Assembly (NCBI GenBank): GCA_016777645.1 | Contig: JADHRC010000003.1 | Span: 1 to 36,322, forward strand | Origin: Alphaproteobacteria bacterium | GTDB taxonomy: Bacteria > Pseudomonadota > Alphaproteobacteria > Puniceispirillales > Marisalimonadaceae | Direction of reading: 5' to 3' | DNA length: 36,322 bases | Notes under the pieces: model-generated | The model's database searches: none | What the model was told of the DNA's origin: nothing | The model's input: the letters and a program-made list of their open reading frames with translations, nothing else | Part shown: positions 26,598 through 34,382 of the stretch, piece by piece | Position numbering within the stretch: position 1 is the stretch's first letter | How the letters are laid out: the number at the start of each line of letters is the position of its first letter | Translations under genes and position numbers: made by a program

Positions 26598-27523
26598 TGT
26601 TAGGAAGTACTGCAGATTCTTTATTTTGGATGTTTAGATATATTGAAAGGGCTGAGAATACTCTTTGTTTAATAGAAAGTGGTTTTCAACTTCATCTCAT
26701 TTCTTCAAAAAATTTAAAAAACGAGTGGGATGCAATTCTTAAAACTAGTTCGATTAGGCAATTTTTTGTAAAAAATAATACACAACTTGATAGTCTGACA
26801 ATTATAAACTTTATGTTTAAAGATGAAAAAAACTCTAATAATATTTATCAGTTAATCTCAAAAGCAAGAGAAAACGCAAGAAGATCTAGAGTTGCTATCA
26901 CTCTTGAAGTTTGGGAGTCGGTCAATACTTGCTGGCTTTACTTAAATGAACAGACTAAAAAAAATGTGACTGAGAATAAAGTCCAAACTCTTATAAAAAA
27001 TATTAGAGAAAAAATTGCCCTTATTTATGGTTTTTTACAGAAAACTATGTTGAAAGACGAAATCATGAGTTTTTGTAGTTTAGGAACATATATCGAAAAG
27101 TTTAATAATACGGCAAGAATATTGAATACAAGACAATATTTACTTGTTGAAGAAAAGTTATATGGATTAGAAAATTACAATAATTTTCAATTAGAGATGA
27201 TTTTAAGATCTATTTCATCTTACAGATCCTTTATGTGGAAAAATCAAAATACAATAAACTCTAAAAAAGTATCAAATTTTCTAATATCGGACAAAGATAT
27301 GCCAAGGTCATTAATCTTTTCTATTCAAGAAACTCTAAGATGTATAAAAGTCATACAAAATAGGAATATTTATAAGAGTAAATGCTATAAAACAGCCCAA
27401 CAAATTCAAAAAAAAATAAAATCAAGAAAAATGTTTTCTAATAATTATTCATTTTTAAATGATCTAATAGAATTAAATATGAAATTAGCTAATCAAATAG
27501 AGGAAGAATTTAATTTTCACTAA
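26597..27523 (+). CDS. alpha-E domain protein (COG2307)
   Basis: The 308-residue, mostly helical protein starts at a GTG that overlaps the previous stop. The N-terminal LGSTADSLFWMFRYIERAENT is the hallmark of the alpha-E family. KARENARRSRVAITLEVWESVN and a late SRKMFSNNYSFLNDLIELN continue the pattern. These proteins are almost always encoded next to a circularly permuted ATP-grasp gene, and sometimes fused to it, and are thought to act with it in peptide or amide synthesis. No catalytic residues are known. Translational coupling with the ATP-grasp gene suggests fixed stoichiometry. Confidence 0.9.
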   Translation: MLGSTADSLFWMFRYIERAENTLCLIESGFQLHLISSKNLKNEWDAILKTSSIRQFFVKNNTQLDSLTIINFMFKDEKNSNNIYQLISKARENARRSRVAITLEVWESVNTCWLYLNEQTKKNVTENKVQTLIKNIREKIALIYGFLQKTMLKDEIMSFCSLGTYIEKFNNTARILNTRQYLLVEEKLYGLENYNNFQLEMILRSISSYRSFMWKNQNTINSKKVSNFLISDKDMPRSLIFSIQETLRCIKVIQNRNIYKSKCYKTAQQIQKKIKSRKMFSNNYSFLNDLIELNMKLANQIEEEFNFH

Positions 27524-27528
27524 AAATT

Positions 27529-28338
27529 ATGATTTTAAAAATTCAGCAAAAAATAAATTATGATATTAATGGTACAGTTAATTTTGGCTATAATAAGTTA
27601 ATACTAACTCCACAGAATGACTACAATCAAATAATTAAATTTTGGGATATTAGTATTGAAGGAGGTAAGAAAGAACTTAGTTCATCTGATCATTTTGGTA
27701 ACTTGGTAGATTTAGTAAGCATAGAAAGCAATTCCACAAAAATTAAATATGATATTGTTGGAGAGATTGAAACCAAAAATACAAGCGGAATTACTAAAAC
27801 TTCTAAACAGGACTTACCACTTTGGTGTTATACTTCTGATACTAAACTTACGAAGCCAGGCAATCATATATTAAACTTTTATAAAAAAAATCCTATAGAT
27901 TTCAGTAATATAATTAAAAGTCTTCATGCCCTATCTAATAAGATTAGATCAAGTATAAAATATAAAAGTGGAACAACTGATTATAAAACCAACGCTGAAG
28001 AGGCATTCATGAATAAAGTAGGCGTTTGTCAAGATCACACTCATATATTTTTATCTATCCTGCGATTAAACAACTTACCATGCAAGTATGTGAGTGGTTT
28101 TTTTCTACCAAAAAATAAAAATCAAAATCTTGCTATGCACGCCTGGGCTGAGGTTTTTGTTGAAGATTTAGGATGGATAGGTTTTGATATATCCAACGGT
28201 GTTTCCCCGGATGATAGTTACGTAGTTATAGCAAAAGGTTTTGATTATAATAACATTGCACCAGTTAGAGGTGTTATTAATGGTGTATTTGTTGAAAATC
28301 AAAATTTAGAATTAAGTATTGAAAAATTGGATCAATAA
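27529..28338 (+). CDS. transglutaminase-like cysteine peptidase
   Basis: This 269-residue protein has an N-terminal beta-rich domain (residues 1 to about 100) followed by a transglutaminase core. The catalytic triad is visible: C167 in GVCQDHTHIFLSILR, H204 in AMHAWAEVFV and D220 in WIGFDISNG. Members found with ATP-grasp and alpha-E genes are predicted to cleave or transfer peptide-type bonds, perhaps reversing the ligase. It begins 6 bases after the alpha-E stop and is followed 13 bases later by the Anbu gene. There is no signal peptide, so it should act in the cytoplasm. Confidence 0.9.
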   Translation: MILKIQQKINYDINGTVNFGYNKLILTPQNDYNQIIKFWDISIEGGKKELSSSDHFGNLVDLVSIESNSTKIKYDIVGEIETKNTSGITKTSKQDLPLWCYTSDTKLTKPGNHILNFYKKNPIDFSNIIKSLHALSNKIRSSIKYKSGTTDYKTNAEEAFMNKVGVCQDHTHIFLSILRLNNLPCKYVSGFFLPKNKNQNLAMHAWAEVFVEDLGWIGFDISNGVSPDDSYVVIAKGFDYNNIAPVRGVINGVFVENQNLELSIEKLDQ

Positions 28339-28350
28339 GTTGGACAAAAA

Positions 28351-29082
28351 ATGACTTACTGTGTTGGATTAAAATTAAATCGTGGCTTAGTGTTCATATC
28401 AGATACCTTAACTAATGCTGGTATTGACAATATAAATACTAATAAAAAAATGTTTAATTGGCACAAAAAGAATGAAAAATGCATTGTCTTACTTACATCT
28501 GGAAATCTAGCTACATCTCAAGCTACTATAAATCTAATAAATGAAGGTATTGAAGACTTTGAAAATAATGAAAATAACATTCTAAAAGCAAATTCAATGT
28601 TTCAAGTGGCAAGAATTATAGGAAAAATTTTAAGAAATATTGCAAGTGAATACGCATCTGATGGACAAGCTGGTGAAAATCCTTATTCATCTACGTTTAT
28701 ACTTGGCGGGCAATTTAAGGGACAAAGCCATAAGTTGTTTTTAATTTATCCAGAGGGTAATTTTATTGAAGCATCAGAAGATCAACCTTTTTTTCAAATT
28801 GGCGAGACTAAATATGGAAAACCTATTTTAGTACGAGCATTGGAACAAGATGCAACTTTTGGAGATTCCATAAAACTTTTATTGGTATCTTTTGATAGTA
28901 CTATGAAAGCTAATGTTTCTGTTGGAATGCCAATAGATATTTGCACTATTAAAAAAGACCAATATAGAGTTAACAAACAAATTAGAATAGAAAAGAATGA
29001 CCCATATTTTCAGGAAATTTCTAACGGTTGGGGGGAGTCTCTCAAAAAAAGTATTAAAGAACTTCCATCATTTAATTTTTAG
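28351..29082 (+). CDS. Anbu, proteasome-like Ntn hydrolase
   Basis: The 243-residue protein starts MTYCVGLKLNRGLVFISDTLTN, the characteristic Anbu (ancestral beta subunit, COG3484) N-terminus. Removal of Met1 would expose Thr2 as the N-terminal nucleophile. Other conserved parts are VLLTSGNLATSQATI and PYSSTFILGGQ. Known Anbu proteins form open helical or ring assemblies related to HslV and the proteasome beta subunit, and their natural substrate is unknown. Co-encoding with ATP-grasp, alpha-E and transglutaminase genes is a known conserved association and suggests that Anbu processes a product of that ligase system. It is the last gene of the operon, without an obvious terminator. Confidence 0.93.
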   Translation: MTYCVGLKLNRGLVFISDTLTNAGIDNINTNKKMFNWHKKNEKCIVLLTSGNLATSQATINLINEGIEDFENNENNILKANSMFQVARIIGKILRNIASEYASDGQAGENPYSSTFILGGQFKGQSHKLFLIYPEGNFIEASEDQPFFQIGETKYGKPILVRALEQDATFGDSIKLLLVSFDSTMKANVSVGMPIDICTIKKDQYRVNKQIRIEKNDPYFQEISNGWGESLKKSIKELPSFNF

Positions 29083-29221
29083 ACATTATCGTAATTTAAT
29101 TTTTACTTTTAATGTTTCATTCTAGAGTTTTGTCAACGACACTTTTACCTCCAATATTTATTGTTTGAGGATTAATTTCCATAAATTAATTAATTGTATA
29201 ATGCATATTCTCGTAGGAATT

Positions 29222-29239
29222 TGTCACCAAAATGTCGCC
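29222..29239 (+). repeat. TGTCACC/TGTCGCC pair beside the inner att-like repeat
   Basis: Two heptamers, TGTCACC and TGTCGCC, start 11 bases apart and lie 47 bases left of the inner tRNA-Glu repeat. The same arrangement, TGTCACC-N4-TGTCACC, occurs near the outer repeat at 23198. Shared spacing of one helical turn at both ends of one module suggests binding sites for a recombinase, although chance or a shared relic of coding sequence cannot be ruled out. Confidence 0.45.
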
Positions 29240-29285
29240 GTAGACAAATATAACTGAAAAAAATCAATAAAATCAATGGGTAAAA

Positions 29286-29329
29286 TGGTGATCCCTACGA
29301 GATTCGAACTCGTATTGCCGCCGTGAAAG
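29286..29329 (-). repeat. partial tRNA-Glu 3' end (inner att-like repeat)
   Basis: These 44 bases are identical to the 3' part of the tRNA-Glu gene at 30549, from the CCA end through the T arm and variable loop into the anticodon loop, in the same orientation. Identity ends right after the anticodon, and the following sequence is unrelated. The 5' half of the tRNA is absent, so this is not a functional tRNA. Ending in the anticodon region fits a common crossover position of tyrosine recombinases that use tRNA genes. Confidence 0.82.
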
Positions 29330-29392
29330 TCCGTAAAAATACGGTTTATACGACCCATGAATGGCGGAATAAAGCCATATAGGGGAAAGTGA

Positions 29393-29433
29393 TTCCATGT
29401 GTTCCCACATGGAACCTGGAACAAATCTGGAAC
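29393..29433. repeat. hairpin and TGGAAC repeats beside the inner att-like repeat
   Basis: TTCCATGTG and CACATGGAA form a perfect 9-base inverted repeat around a 4-base loop. The motif TGGAAC then occurs three times, starting at 29410, 29417 and 29428. The last two starts are 11 bases apart. The cluster lies 64 bases right of the inner tRNA repeat, inside the second module. It could be an arm-type recombinase site or a terminator for minus-strand transcription from the DehI-like gene, although a T tract is lacking. Confidence 0.45.
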
Positions 29434-29453
29434 AGATTGTATTCAAAATAATT

Positions 29454-30248
29454 CTAAGTTTTTTGTATTAAAGAATTTTGAAGCATAACCCCAACTACAA
29501 GCATTTTTGGAATAACAACTGTAACTAGGTTGTGGATAGGAATATTAATATCAACTTTATTATTAGGATTTGTTTTGATATTGATGTCATTCAGCAAAGG
29601 TTCAATCATAATTTCAGTTCTTTTATTTAAAAATGATATGTTATTTTTAAACAAGCTTTTATCTAAACCAGAAAACATTCCCCATATCAAAGACAAAAAA
29701 GAAGGCCACCTTGATAGTTCAACATATAGACCAGGCGGAAATGGAATATATTCATTAGTATTTATAAACATTTCTGATAGAGAATTGATAGATGCAAAGG
29801 TTTCTTTACTAATTAAGTGAGAAACATCATTTTGTGTTATTTTGCTTTCAAGCAAAATATTATCTTTTAAAAAAATATTTTGGTCATAAGCTTTTAGAAA
29901 AGATGACAAACCAATAAGGTTTTTTGAATTTCCAGTATTATATTTTTCAATAATTTTAATAATCTCTATTTTTTCTTCTTTTTTTATACCTATGGATTTA
30001 AGAATGTGATCTGGAATTTTAGGTAATTTCTGAATTTGAATGCTATCTATTATTTGAGGTTGCACTTTTTCAAGTTTACCAGACATATATAATGTTTTTG
30101 AAGAATCCCAAACCCATTCTAAGCTTCCATCAATAGTTGCAAGATACCGCCATATTGTATTAACCACTTTAAGATTTAATGATTTTCTTAAATCAGAGTA
30201 AATCAAGGCTATATTGCCCTGAGCATCTTCTTCTTTGATTTCATACAT
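29454..30248 (-). CDS. DehI-like (halocarboxylic acid dehydrogenase/dehalogenase family) protein
   Basis: The 264-residue protein resembles the DehI family of alpha-helical 2-haloacid dehalogenases, which displace halide from haloalkanoic acids. Family-like segments are IYSDLRKSLNLKVVNTIWRYLATI with a following WVWDSSKTLYMSGKL near the N-terminus, and YIPFPPGLYVELSRWPSFLSLIW in the C-terminal half. The two similar halves fit the pseudo-repeat of DehI. The catalytic aspartate of characterised DehI could not be placed with confidence, so enzyme activity is uncertain. It is the only gene between the inner repeat and tRNA-Glu, which suggests it was acquired as a small cargo module. Confidence 0.7.
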   Translation of the reverse strand: MYEIKEEDAQGNIALIYSDLRKSLNLKVVNTIWRYLATIDGSLEWVWDSSKTLYMSGKLEKVQPQIIDSIQIQKLPKIPDHILKSIGIKKEEKIEIIKIIEKYNTGNSKNLIGLSSFLKAYDQNIFLKDNILLESKITQNDVSHLISKETFASINSLSEMFINTNEYIPFPPGLYVELSRWPSFLSLIWGMFSGLDKSLFKNNISFLNKRTEIMIEPLLNDINIKTNPNNKVDINIPIHNLVTVVIPKMLVVGVMLQNSLIQKT

Positions 30249-30548
30249 TAATACAAATCCTAAATATTTCTTAAAACATTTTAAGTATCTAGACTTTTTC
30301 TATATCAGTAAAGAAAAGAGATACAAAAATAGCTTTTGATAGCTAAAGTGTTTCCCCCTAGTTATTGCCGTCATAAAATGCCCTAAAATTCTAATTCTAT
30401 GCCCTATAATTAGCGTAAAAAGGTATATTAAAAAAAGTAGTTTCTTTATAACCAAATAAACCTTTAACAAAGGCTAAAATAAAATAGCAAAAAAAGATGC
30501 AAAAATCTCTTGTAGGTAATTGATATATATATATATAGGAAAATTAAG
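30249..30548. other. non-coding stretch between the DehI-like gene and tRNA-Glu
   Basis: No convincing gene is present in these 300 bases. A 13-base direct repeat, ATGCCCTAWAATT, occurs at 30378 and 30399, so the copies start 21 bases apart (about two helical turns), with one mismatch. It could be an operator for the DehI-like gene, which starts about 130 bases to the left, or an arm-type recombinase site at the tRNA-proximal end of the module. A short TATATATATATA tract lies near 30524. Confidence 0.4.
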
Positions 30549-30623
30549 TGGTGATCCCTACGAGATTCGAACTCGTATTGCCGCCGTGAAAGGGCGGTGT
30601 CCTAACCATTAGACGAAGGGACC
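30549..30623 (-). tRNA. trnE: tRNA-Glu (UUC)
   Basis: On the minus strand the 75 bases fold as a standard tRNA. The 7-base acceptor GGTCCCT pairs with AGGGATC, the anticodon stem is CCGCC/GGCGG with loop CTTTCAC, and the T arm is ACGAG-TTCGAAT-CTCGT. The anticodon TTC reads Glu codons. The discriminator A and the CCA end are encoded in the DNA. It lies 36 bases downstream of recJ on the same strand. Its 3' end is repeated at 29286 and 23069, marking it as an integration target that has been regenerated intact. Confidence 0.97.
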
Positions 30624-30659
30624 ACTGGATTAAGTTATTAACTATAATTTTATTAAAAA

Positions 30660-32465
30660 TCAAGTAACATCTGAATAAATAATATCATCTAACATTAATT
30701 CCACAGAATTACTATTGTTCCATGTATCTATAGATAAGCTACCTAAGAAATTGAAAACTTTATTTTCGTAGTCATTAAACACTATATTTAAAGAACTATT
30801 TAGAAGATTAAATTTTTTAACTTTTAGTTTTTTTGATGATCCGTCATTTATATAAAAAGAAGCATGCTCATTATTAATACCAAACCTTCTGAACGATGAA
30901 ATCTTACCATTAGGTATAATAAATTTAGGTTCTTCCATTTCCGAGCCCCAAGGGCCTAATGTTTGAAGCCAATTTGCTAATTCATAAGTGCAAGCTGAAA
31001 TTGGTATAACCGAAGTAGCAATATAAGAAATTCTAGGAATACCAAAGTTCAAAATTTCATTTACTTTTTGATTTATATAATCATTAAAACTACCAATCTC
31101 TGATTTTTTAATTGTAAAGCCCGCAGCCATGTCATGCCCTCCACCAGAACTAATTAGCTTTTGATTAAAGGCTTCTAAAATTATTTTTCCAAGAGGCACT
31201 CCAAAAATAGACCTTCCTGATCCCTTTCCTATCCCACTTCTATTAAGAGATATTATACATACTGGTCTGTTGTATAATTCTTTCATTCTTCCTGCTACTA
31301 TTCCAGTAACACCTTCGTGAAAATCATCTCCACTTACAATAATAGCACTAGGAAGTTCCTTAGAAGTTTTTATAATTTTTTCTATTTTTCCTATAACTTT
31401 TTTTTCTAGTTCAGCAGTTAAAATTCTCCTTTTTTTATTCAAATCATCTAATTTAGTGGCAAGTTCAAAAGCCTTATATTCATTTTTTTCTTTTAATAGA
31501 CTTACACCTAAGTTACTGTTTCCTATCCTGCCCCCAGCATTAATTCTTGGTCCTAAAGAAAATCCTAATGATTGGGTGTTAGGCTTAGTATTTAATTTAC
31601 TAATATCCGATAAAGCCTTAAGTCCTGGGTTACCTCTTTGCGTCATTATTGATAAGCCCTGTTTAACAAAAGCTCTGTTTAAACCTTTTAGAGGGACCAC
31701 ATCGCATACGGTTCCAAGTGCAACAAGATCTAAAAATTGCATTAGGTTTGGTTCTCTTTTTTTTAAAAAAAAACCTTTGTTTCTTAATTCTCTGTTCAAT
31801 CCGATTAAAAAAATAAAAACCACACCAGCTGCGCATAAATCTTCAAAACCTTCTTTCGTGTCACTTCTTTTGGGGTTAATAATTGCATATGCAGGTGGTA
31901 AAGTTATATCAGGGATGTGGTGATCTATTACTATGAGATCAAGTTTTATATTAGACATTGCTTTTAATGGCTCGAAGGATGAAATACCACAGTCAACAGT
32001 AATAATTAACTCCGTCCCTTTTTTGTAAAGAGATTTTAATGCTTCCTCATTTGGTCCATACCCTTCTAAAAATCTATCTGGAATATGTATAAAAGTTTTA
32101 CAACCACACTGCTCAAGAAAACTAGAAATCATTGCTGCAGAAGTAGCCCCATCAACGTCATAATCGCCCAATATACCTACAGGTCTTGAATTTATTATTT
32201 CATCAGCTAATCTTTTTACTCCTTTTTCTAAATCTTTGAAAAGGAACGGTTCAGGTAATAAGTTTTTAAGTTTTGGTGAAAAAAAATTTTCAAAATCACT
32301 CAAATTAATCCCTTTAAACATTAAATAAGGAGATATGAATTCAGGTATTTGATATCTTTGATGTAAATAATCAGAAAATCTTTTAGTAAATTCATCCGAA
32401 TAAATTAGATTCCAATCCGCATTATTAAATGAAGGTTTTATATTAAACAGTTTTGTTCTAGGCAA
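30660..32465 (-). CDS. recJ: single-stranded-DNA-specific exonuclease RecJ
   Basis: RecJ is the 5'-3' exonuclease acting on single-stranded DNA in recombination and mismatch repair. The 601-residue product has motif DYDVDGATS (residues 101-109), TVDCGISS, and the DHH motif at residues 181-183. The DHHA1 domain shows GSGRSIFGVPLG and SSGGGHDMAAGF. A C-terminal OB-fold domain is present. Length is typical. It follows hom by 22 bases. In many Alphaproteobacteria glpX lies between hom and recJ, and it is missing here. Confidence 0.95.
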   Translation of the reverse strand: MPRTKLFNIKPSFNNADWNLIYSDEFTKRFSDYLHQRYQIPEFISPYLMFKGINLSDFENFFSPKLKNLLPEPFLFKDLEKGVKRLADEIINSRPVGILGDYDVDGATSAAMISSFLEQCGCKTFIHIPDRFLEGYGPNEEALKSLYKKGTELIITVDCGISSFEPLKAMSNIKLDLIVIDHHIPDITLPPAYAIINPKRSDTKEGFEDLCAAGVVFIFLIGLNRELRNKGFFLKKREPNLMQFLDLVALGTVCDVVPLKGLNRAFVKQGLSIMTQRGNPGLKALSDISKLNTKPNTQSLGFSLGPRINAGGRIGNSNLGVSLLKEKNEYKAFELATKLDDLNKKRRILTAELEKKVIGKIEKIIKTSKELPSAIIVSGDDFHEGVTGIVAGRMKELYNRPVCIISLNRSGIGKGSGRSIFGVPLGKIILEAFNQKLISSGGGHDMAAGFTIKKSEIGSFNDYINQKVNEILNFGIPRISYIATSVIPISACTYELANWLQTLGPWGSEMEEPKFIIPNGKISSFRRFGINNEHASFYINDGSSKKLKVKKFNLLNSSLNIVFNDYENKVFNFLGSLSIDTWNNSNSVELMLDDIIYSDVT

Positions 32466-32487
32466 TTTAAAGTCTATGTTACAAAAA

Positions 32488-33783
32488 TTAAGAATAAATA
32501 CTTAAGCAAACAGGTTCATTTATAACGCCATCTAAATCTTGAATTTCAATTAAAGCTTGATTTAAAATATTGTTATCGGCCTCATGCGTAATAATAATTA
32601 AATCAGCAGTTTTATCCCTTTGATTAGCCTTTTGAATGAAACTTTCAATAGATAAATTGTACAATTTAAATATAGAGGTTAAATCTGAGAGCACACCAGA
32701 TTTATCTACAACATTAAGTCTAAGATAAAACTTAAATTTTTCTTTGTAAATACTTGTATTAAAATTGTTTTCAATCTCTGATGAAGTTCTACCAAAAGGG
32801 TATAAATTGGTCTTGTTTGCACAATCAATTATATCAGCAAGAACAGCCGAAGCTGTAGGCTCGCCTCCGGCACCAGGGCCTGTAATCATAACTGATCCAG
32901 CTAAATTAGATTTAACCTGAACAGCATTTGTTACCCCAGAAACACTTGCAAGCCCATAATCCTTTGGTATGAGCCATGGCTCAACTGAGCAAAACAATTC
33001 ATCTATACCATCTCTATTTTTTAGTAACTGGGAATTACCCAATAATTTAATTTTAAAACCAAGTTGATCACAATTTGTTATGTCAGTTAAAGTAATATTT
33101 CTAATACCTTTAATAGAAAGATCTTTTATATTCGGCATTTTACCATAAGCAAGGCCAGATAATATAATAATTTTATGAGCAGCATCAATTCCGTCAATAT
33201 CAAATGAGGGATCCGCTTCTGCATATCCCTTTGCTTGCGCCTCTTCTAAAATCTCATGAAAATCTTTTTTTTCTTTTTCCATCTCATATAAGATGTAATT
33301 ACAAGTCCCGTTTAATATACCTGTAAGCTTGTTAATTTTATTTACAATTAAACCCTCTCTAATGAGTTTCAAAATAGGAATACCGCCGGCTACTGATGCC
33401 TCAAAAGAGAAAAATAAATTATTCTTTTCAGCTAAGACTGCTAATTCTTTTCCATATTTAGCTATCAACGCCTTATTAGCTGTTATTACACCCTTATTGT
33501 TTTCCAAGGCTTTATAACATAATTCCTTTGCAACCCCTTCATCACCTCCTATCAACTCAACGATAACATCAATTTCTGGAACAACAACCATATCTAGAGG
33601 GTTATCAAAAAATTTAATATTTTCTAAGTTAACTTTTCTAGACTTGTTTTTTGATTTTGCTGAGACCGCAATTATCTCAATATGGAAAAGATCTTTTTGA
33701 ACGTTCAAACCATTTAGTATCTGGTAAGCCACCTCTTGTCCAACGTTTCCTAATCCTGCAATTCCTATTTTAATTGAGTTCAT
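32488..33783 (-). CDS. hom: homoserine dehydrogenase
   Basis: This 431-residue enzyme reduces aspartate semialdehyde to homoserine on the route to threonine and methionine. The nucleotide-binding motif GLGNVG is at residues 10-15. NGTCNYIL and EAQAKGYAEADPSFDIDGIDAAHK are the catalytic-domain signatures. GPGAGGEPTASAVLADI closes the nucleotide-binding fold. A C-terminal ACT domain (from about residue 350, RLNVVDKSGVLSDL) suggests allosteric control by threonine. There is no aspartokinase fusion. It begins about 50 bases past the rpsI terminator and is co-directional with recJ. Confidence 0.96.
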   Translation of the reverse strand: MNSIKIGIAGLGNVGQEVAYQILNGLNVQKDLFHIEIIAVSAKSKNKSRKVNLENIKFFDNPLDMVVVPEIDVIVELIGGDEGVAKELCYKALENNKGVITANKALIAKYGKELAVLAEKNNLFFSFEASVAGGIPILKLIREGLIVNKINKLTGILNGTCNYILYEMEKEKKDFHEILEEAQAKGYAEADPSFDIDGIDAAHKIIILSGLAYGKMPNIKDLSIKGIRNITLTDITNCDQLGFKIKLLGNSQLLKNRDGIDELFCSVEPWLIPKDYGLASVSGVTNAVQVKSNLAGSVMITGPGAGGEPTASAVLADIIDCANKTNLYPFGRTSSEIENNFNTSIYKEKFKFYLRLNVVDKSGVLSDLTSIFKLYNLSIESFIQKANQRDKTADLIIITHEADNNILNQALIEIQDLDGVINEPVCLSIYS

Positions 33784-33833
33784 TATTTAATCCTTTTAAA
33801 ATGAATAAGATAGTTATAGGACAAAAAAATAAT

Positions 33834-33858
33834 AAAAAAAAGGCGTGCAAAGCACACC
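33834..33858 (-). terminator. Rho-independent terminator of rplM-rpsI
   Basis: On the minus strand GGTGTGC-TTT-GCACGCC forms a 7-base stem with one G-T pair and a 3-base loop, followed by a run of eight T residues. It lies about 26 bases after the rpsI stop codon and separates the ribosomal operon from hom. This is the clearest intrinsic terminator in the window. Confidence 0.85.
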
Positions 33859-33884
33859 CTTTAAAAATTTTAAATTTTTTATTA

Positions 33885-34370
33885 TTACCTTTTAGAAAAT
33901 TGAAAACTTTTTCTAGCCTTAGCCCTACCATATTTTTTACGCTCGACAACTCTTGAATCTCTAGTAAGCATGCCGGCAGCTTTAAGTGGCTTCCTTAAAT
34001 CAGGTTCAAAAAGGCTCAAAGCCCTGCTCAACCCATGCCTTACGGCCCCTGCTTGACCTGAAAGTCCACCACCTTTAACTGTTGCAACCACATCAAATTG
34101 ATCTTTTCTTTCAGCAATGTCAAAAACAAAATTTAATTGCATTTGTAATACCGGCCTAGCAAAATAATTAATCATATCTTTTCCATTGATTAAAATTTTA
34201 CCAGTTCCTCTTTTGACCCAAACTCGTGCGGTAGATTCTTTTCTTCTACCTGTAGCATATGACCTTCCAAGAGAATCAATTTTGGGTTCACTTTGAACAC
34301 TTTGCTCTTCAATTGCATTTAATTTAGATAAATCGCTTAAATTATTAATTTCTTTGTTTTCTTCAGTCAT
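33885..34370 (-). CDS. rpsI: 30S ribosomal protein S9
   Basis: The 161-residue product is ribosomal protein uS9 of the small subunit, whose C-terminal tail reaches the P-site tRNA. The core starts at about residue 37 with [19 protein letters not shown] and continues with [19 protein letters not shown]. The tail [25 protein letters not shown] ends in the essential Lys-Arg. Residues 1 to about 33 form an acidic extension absent from E. coli S9 but common in Alphaproteobacteria. It follows rplM by 12 bases, the standard pair. Confidence 0.97.
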   Translation of the reverse strand: MTEENKEINNLSDLSKLNAIEEQSVQSEPKIDSLGRSYATGRRKESTARVWVKRGTGKILINGKDMINYFARPVLQMQLNFVFDIAERKDQFDVVATVKGGGLSGQAGAVRHGLSRALSLFEPDLRKPLKAAGMLTRDSRVVERKKYGRAKARKSFQFSKR

Positions 34371-34382
34371 TTTTTAAAACCC

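Noticed and set aside
29286-29360. A second tRNA-Glu gene
   Set aside because: Only the 3' half (44 bases) matches; the D arm, the 5' acceptor strand and the 5' half of the anticodon stem are absent, so it cannot fold as a tRNA.
29224-29424. 66-residue minus-strand ORF in the track
   Set aside because: It runs straight through the tRNA-derived repeat and the hairpin, and has no recognisable protein features, so it is a chance frame.
30520-30540. TATATATATATA microsatellite
   Set aside because: A short AT run in a very AT-rich genome, without further structure.
31456-31923. 155-residue plus-strand ORF
   Set aside because: It is antisense to the conserved catalytic core of recJ and shows no family motif; a shadow ORF despite its length.
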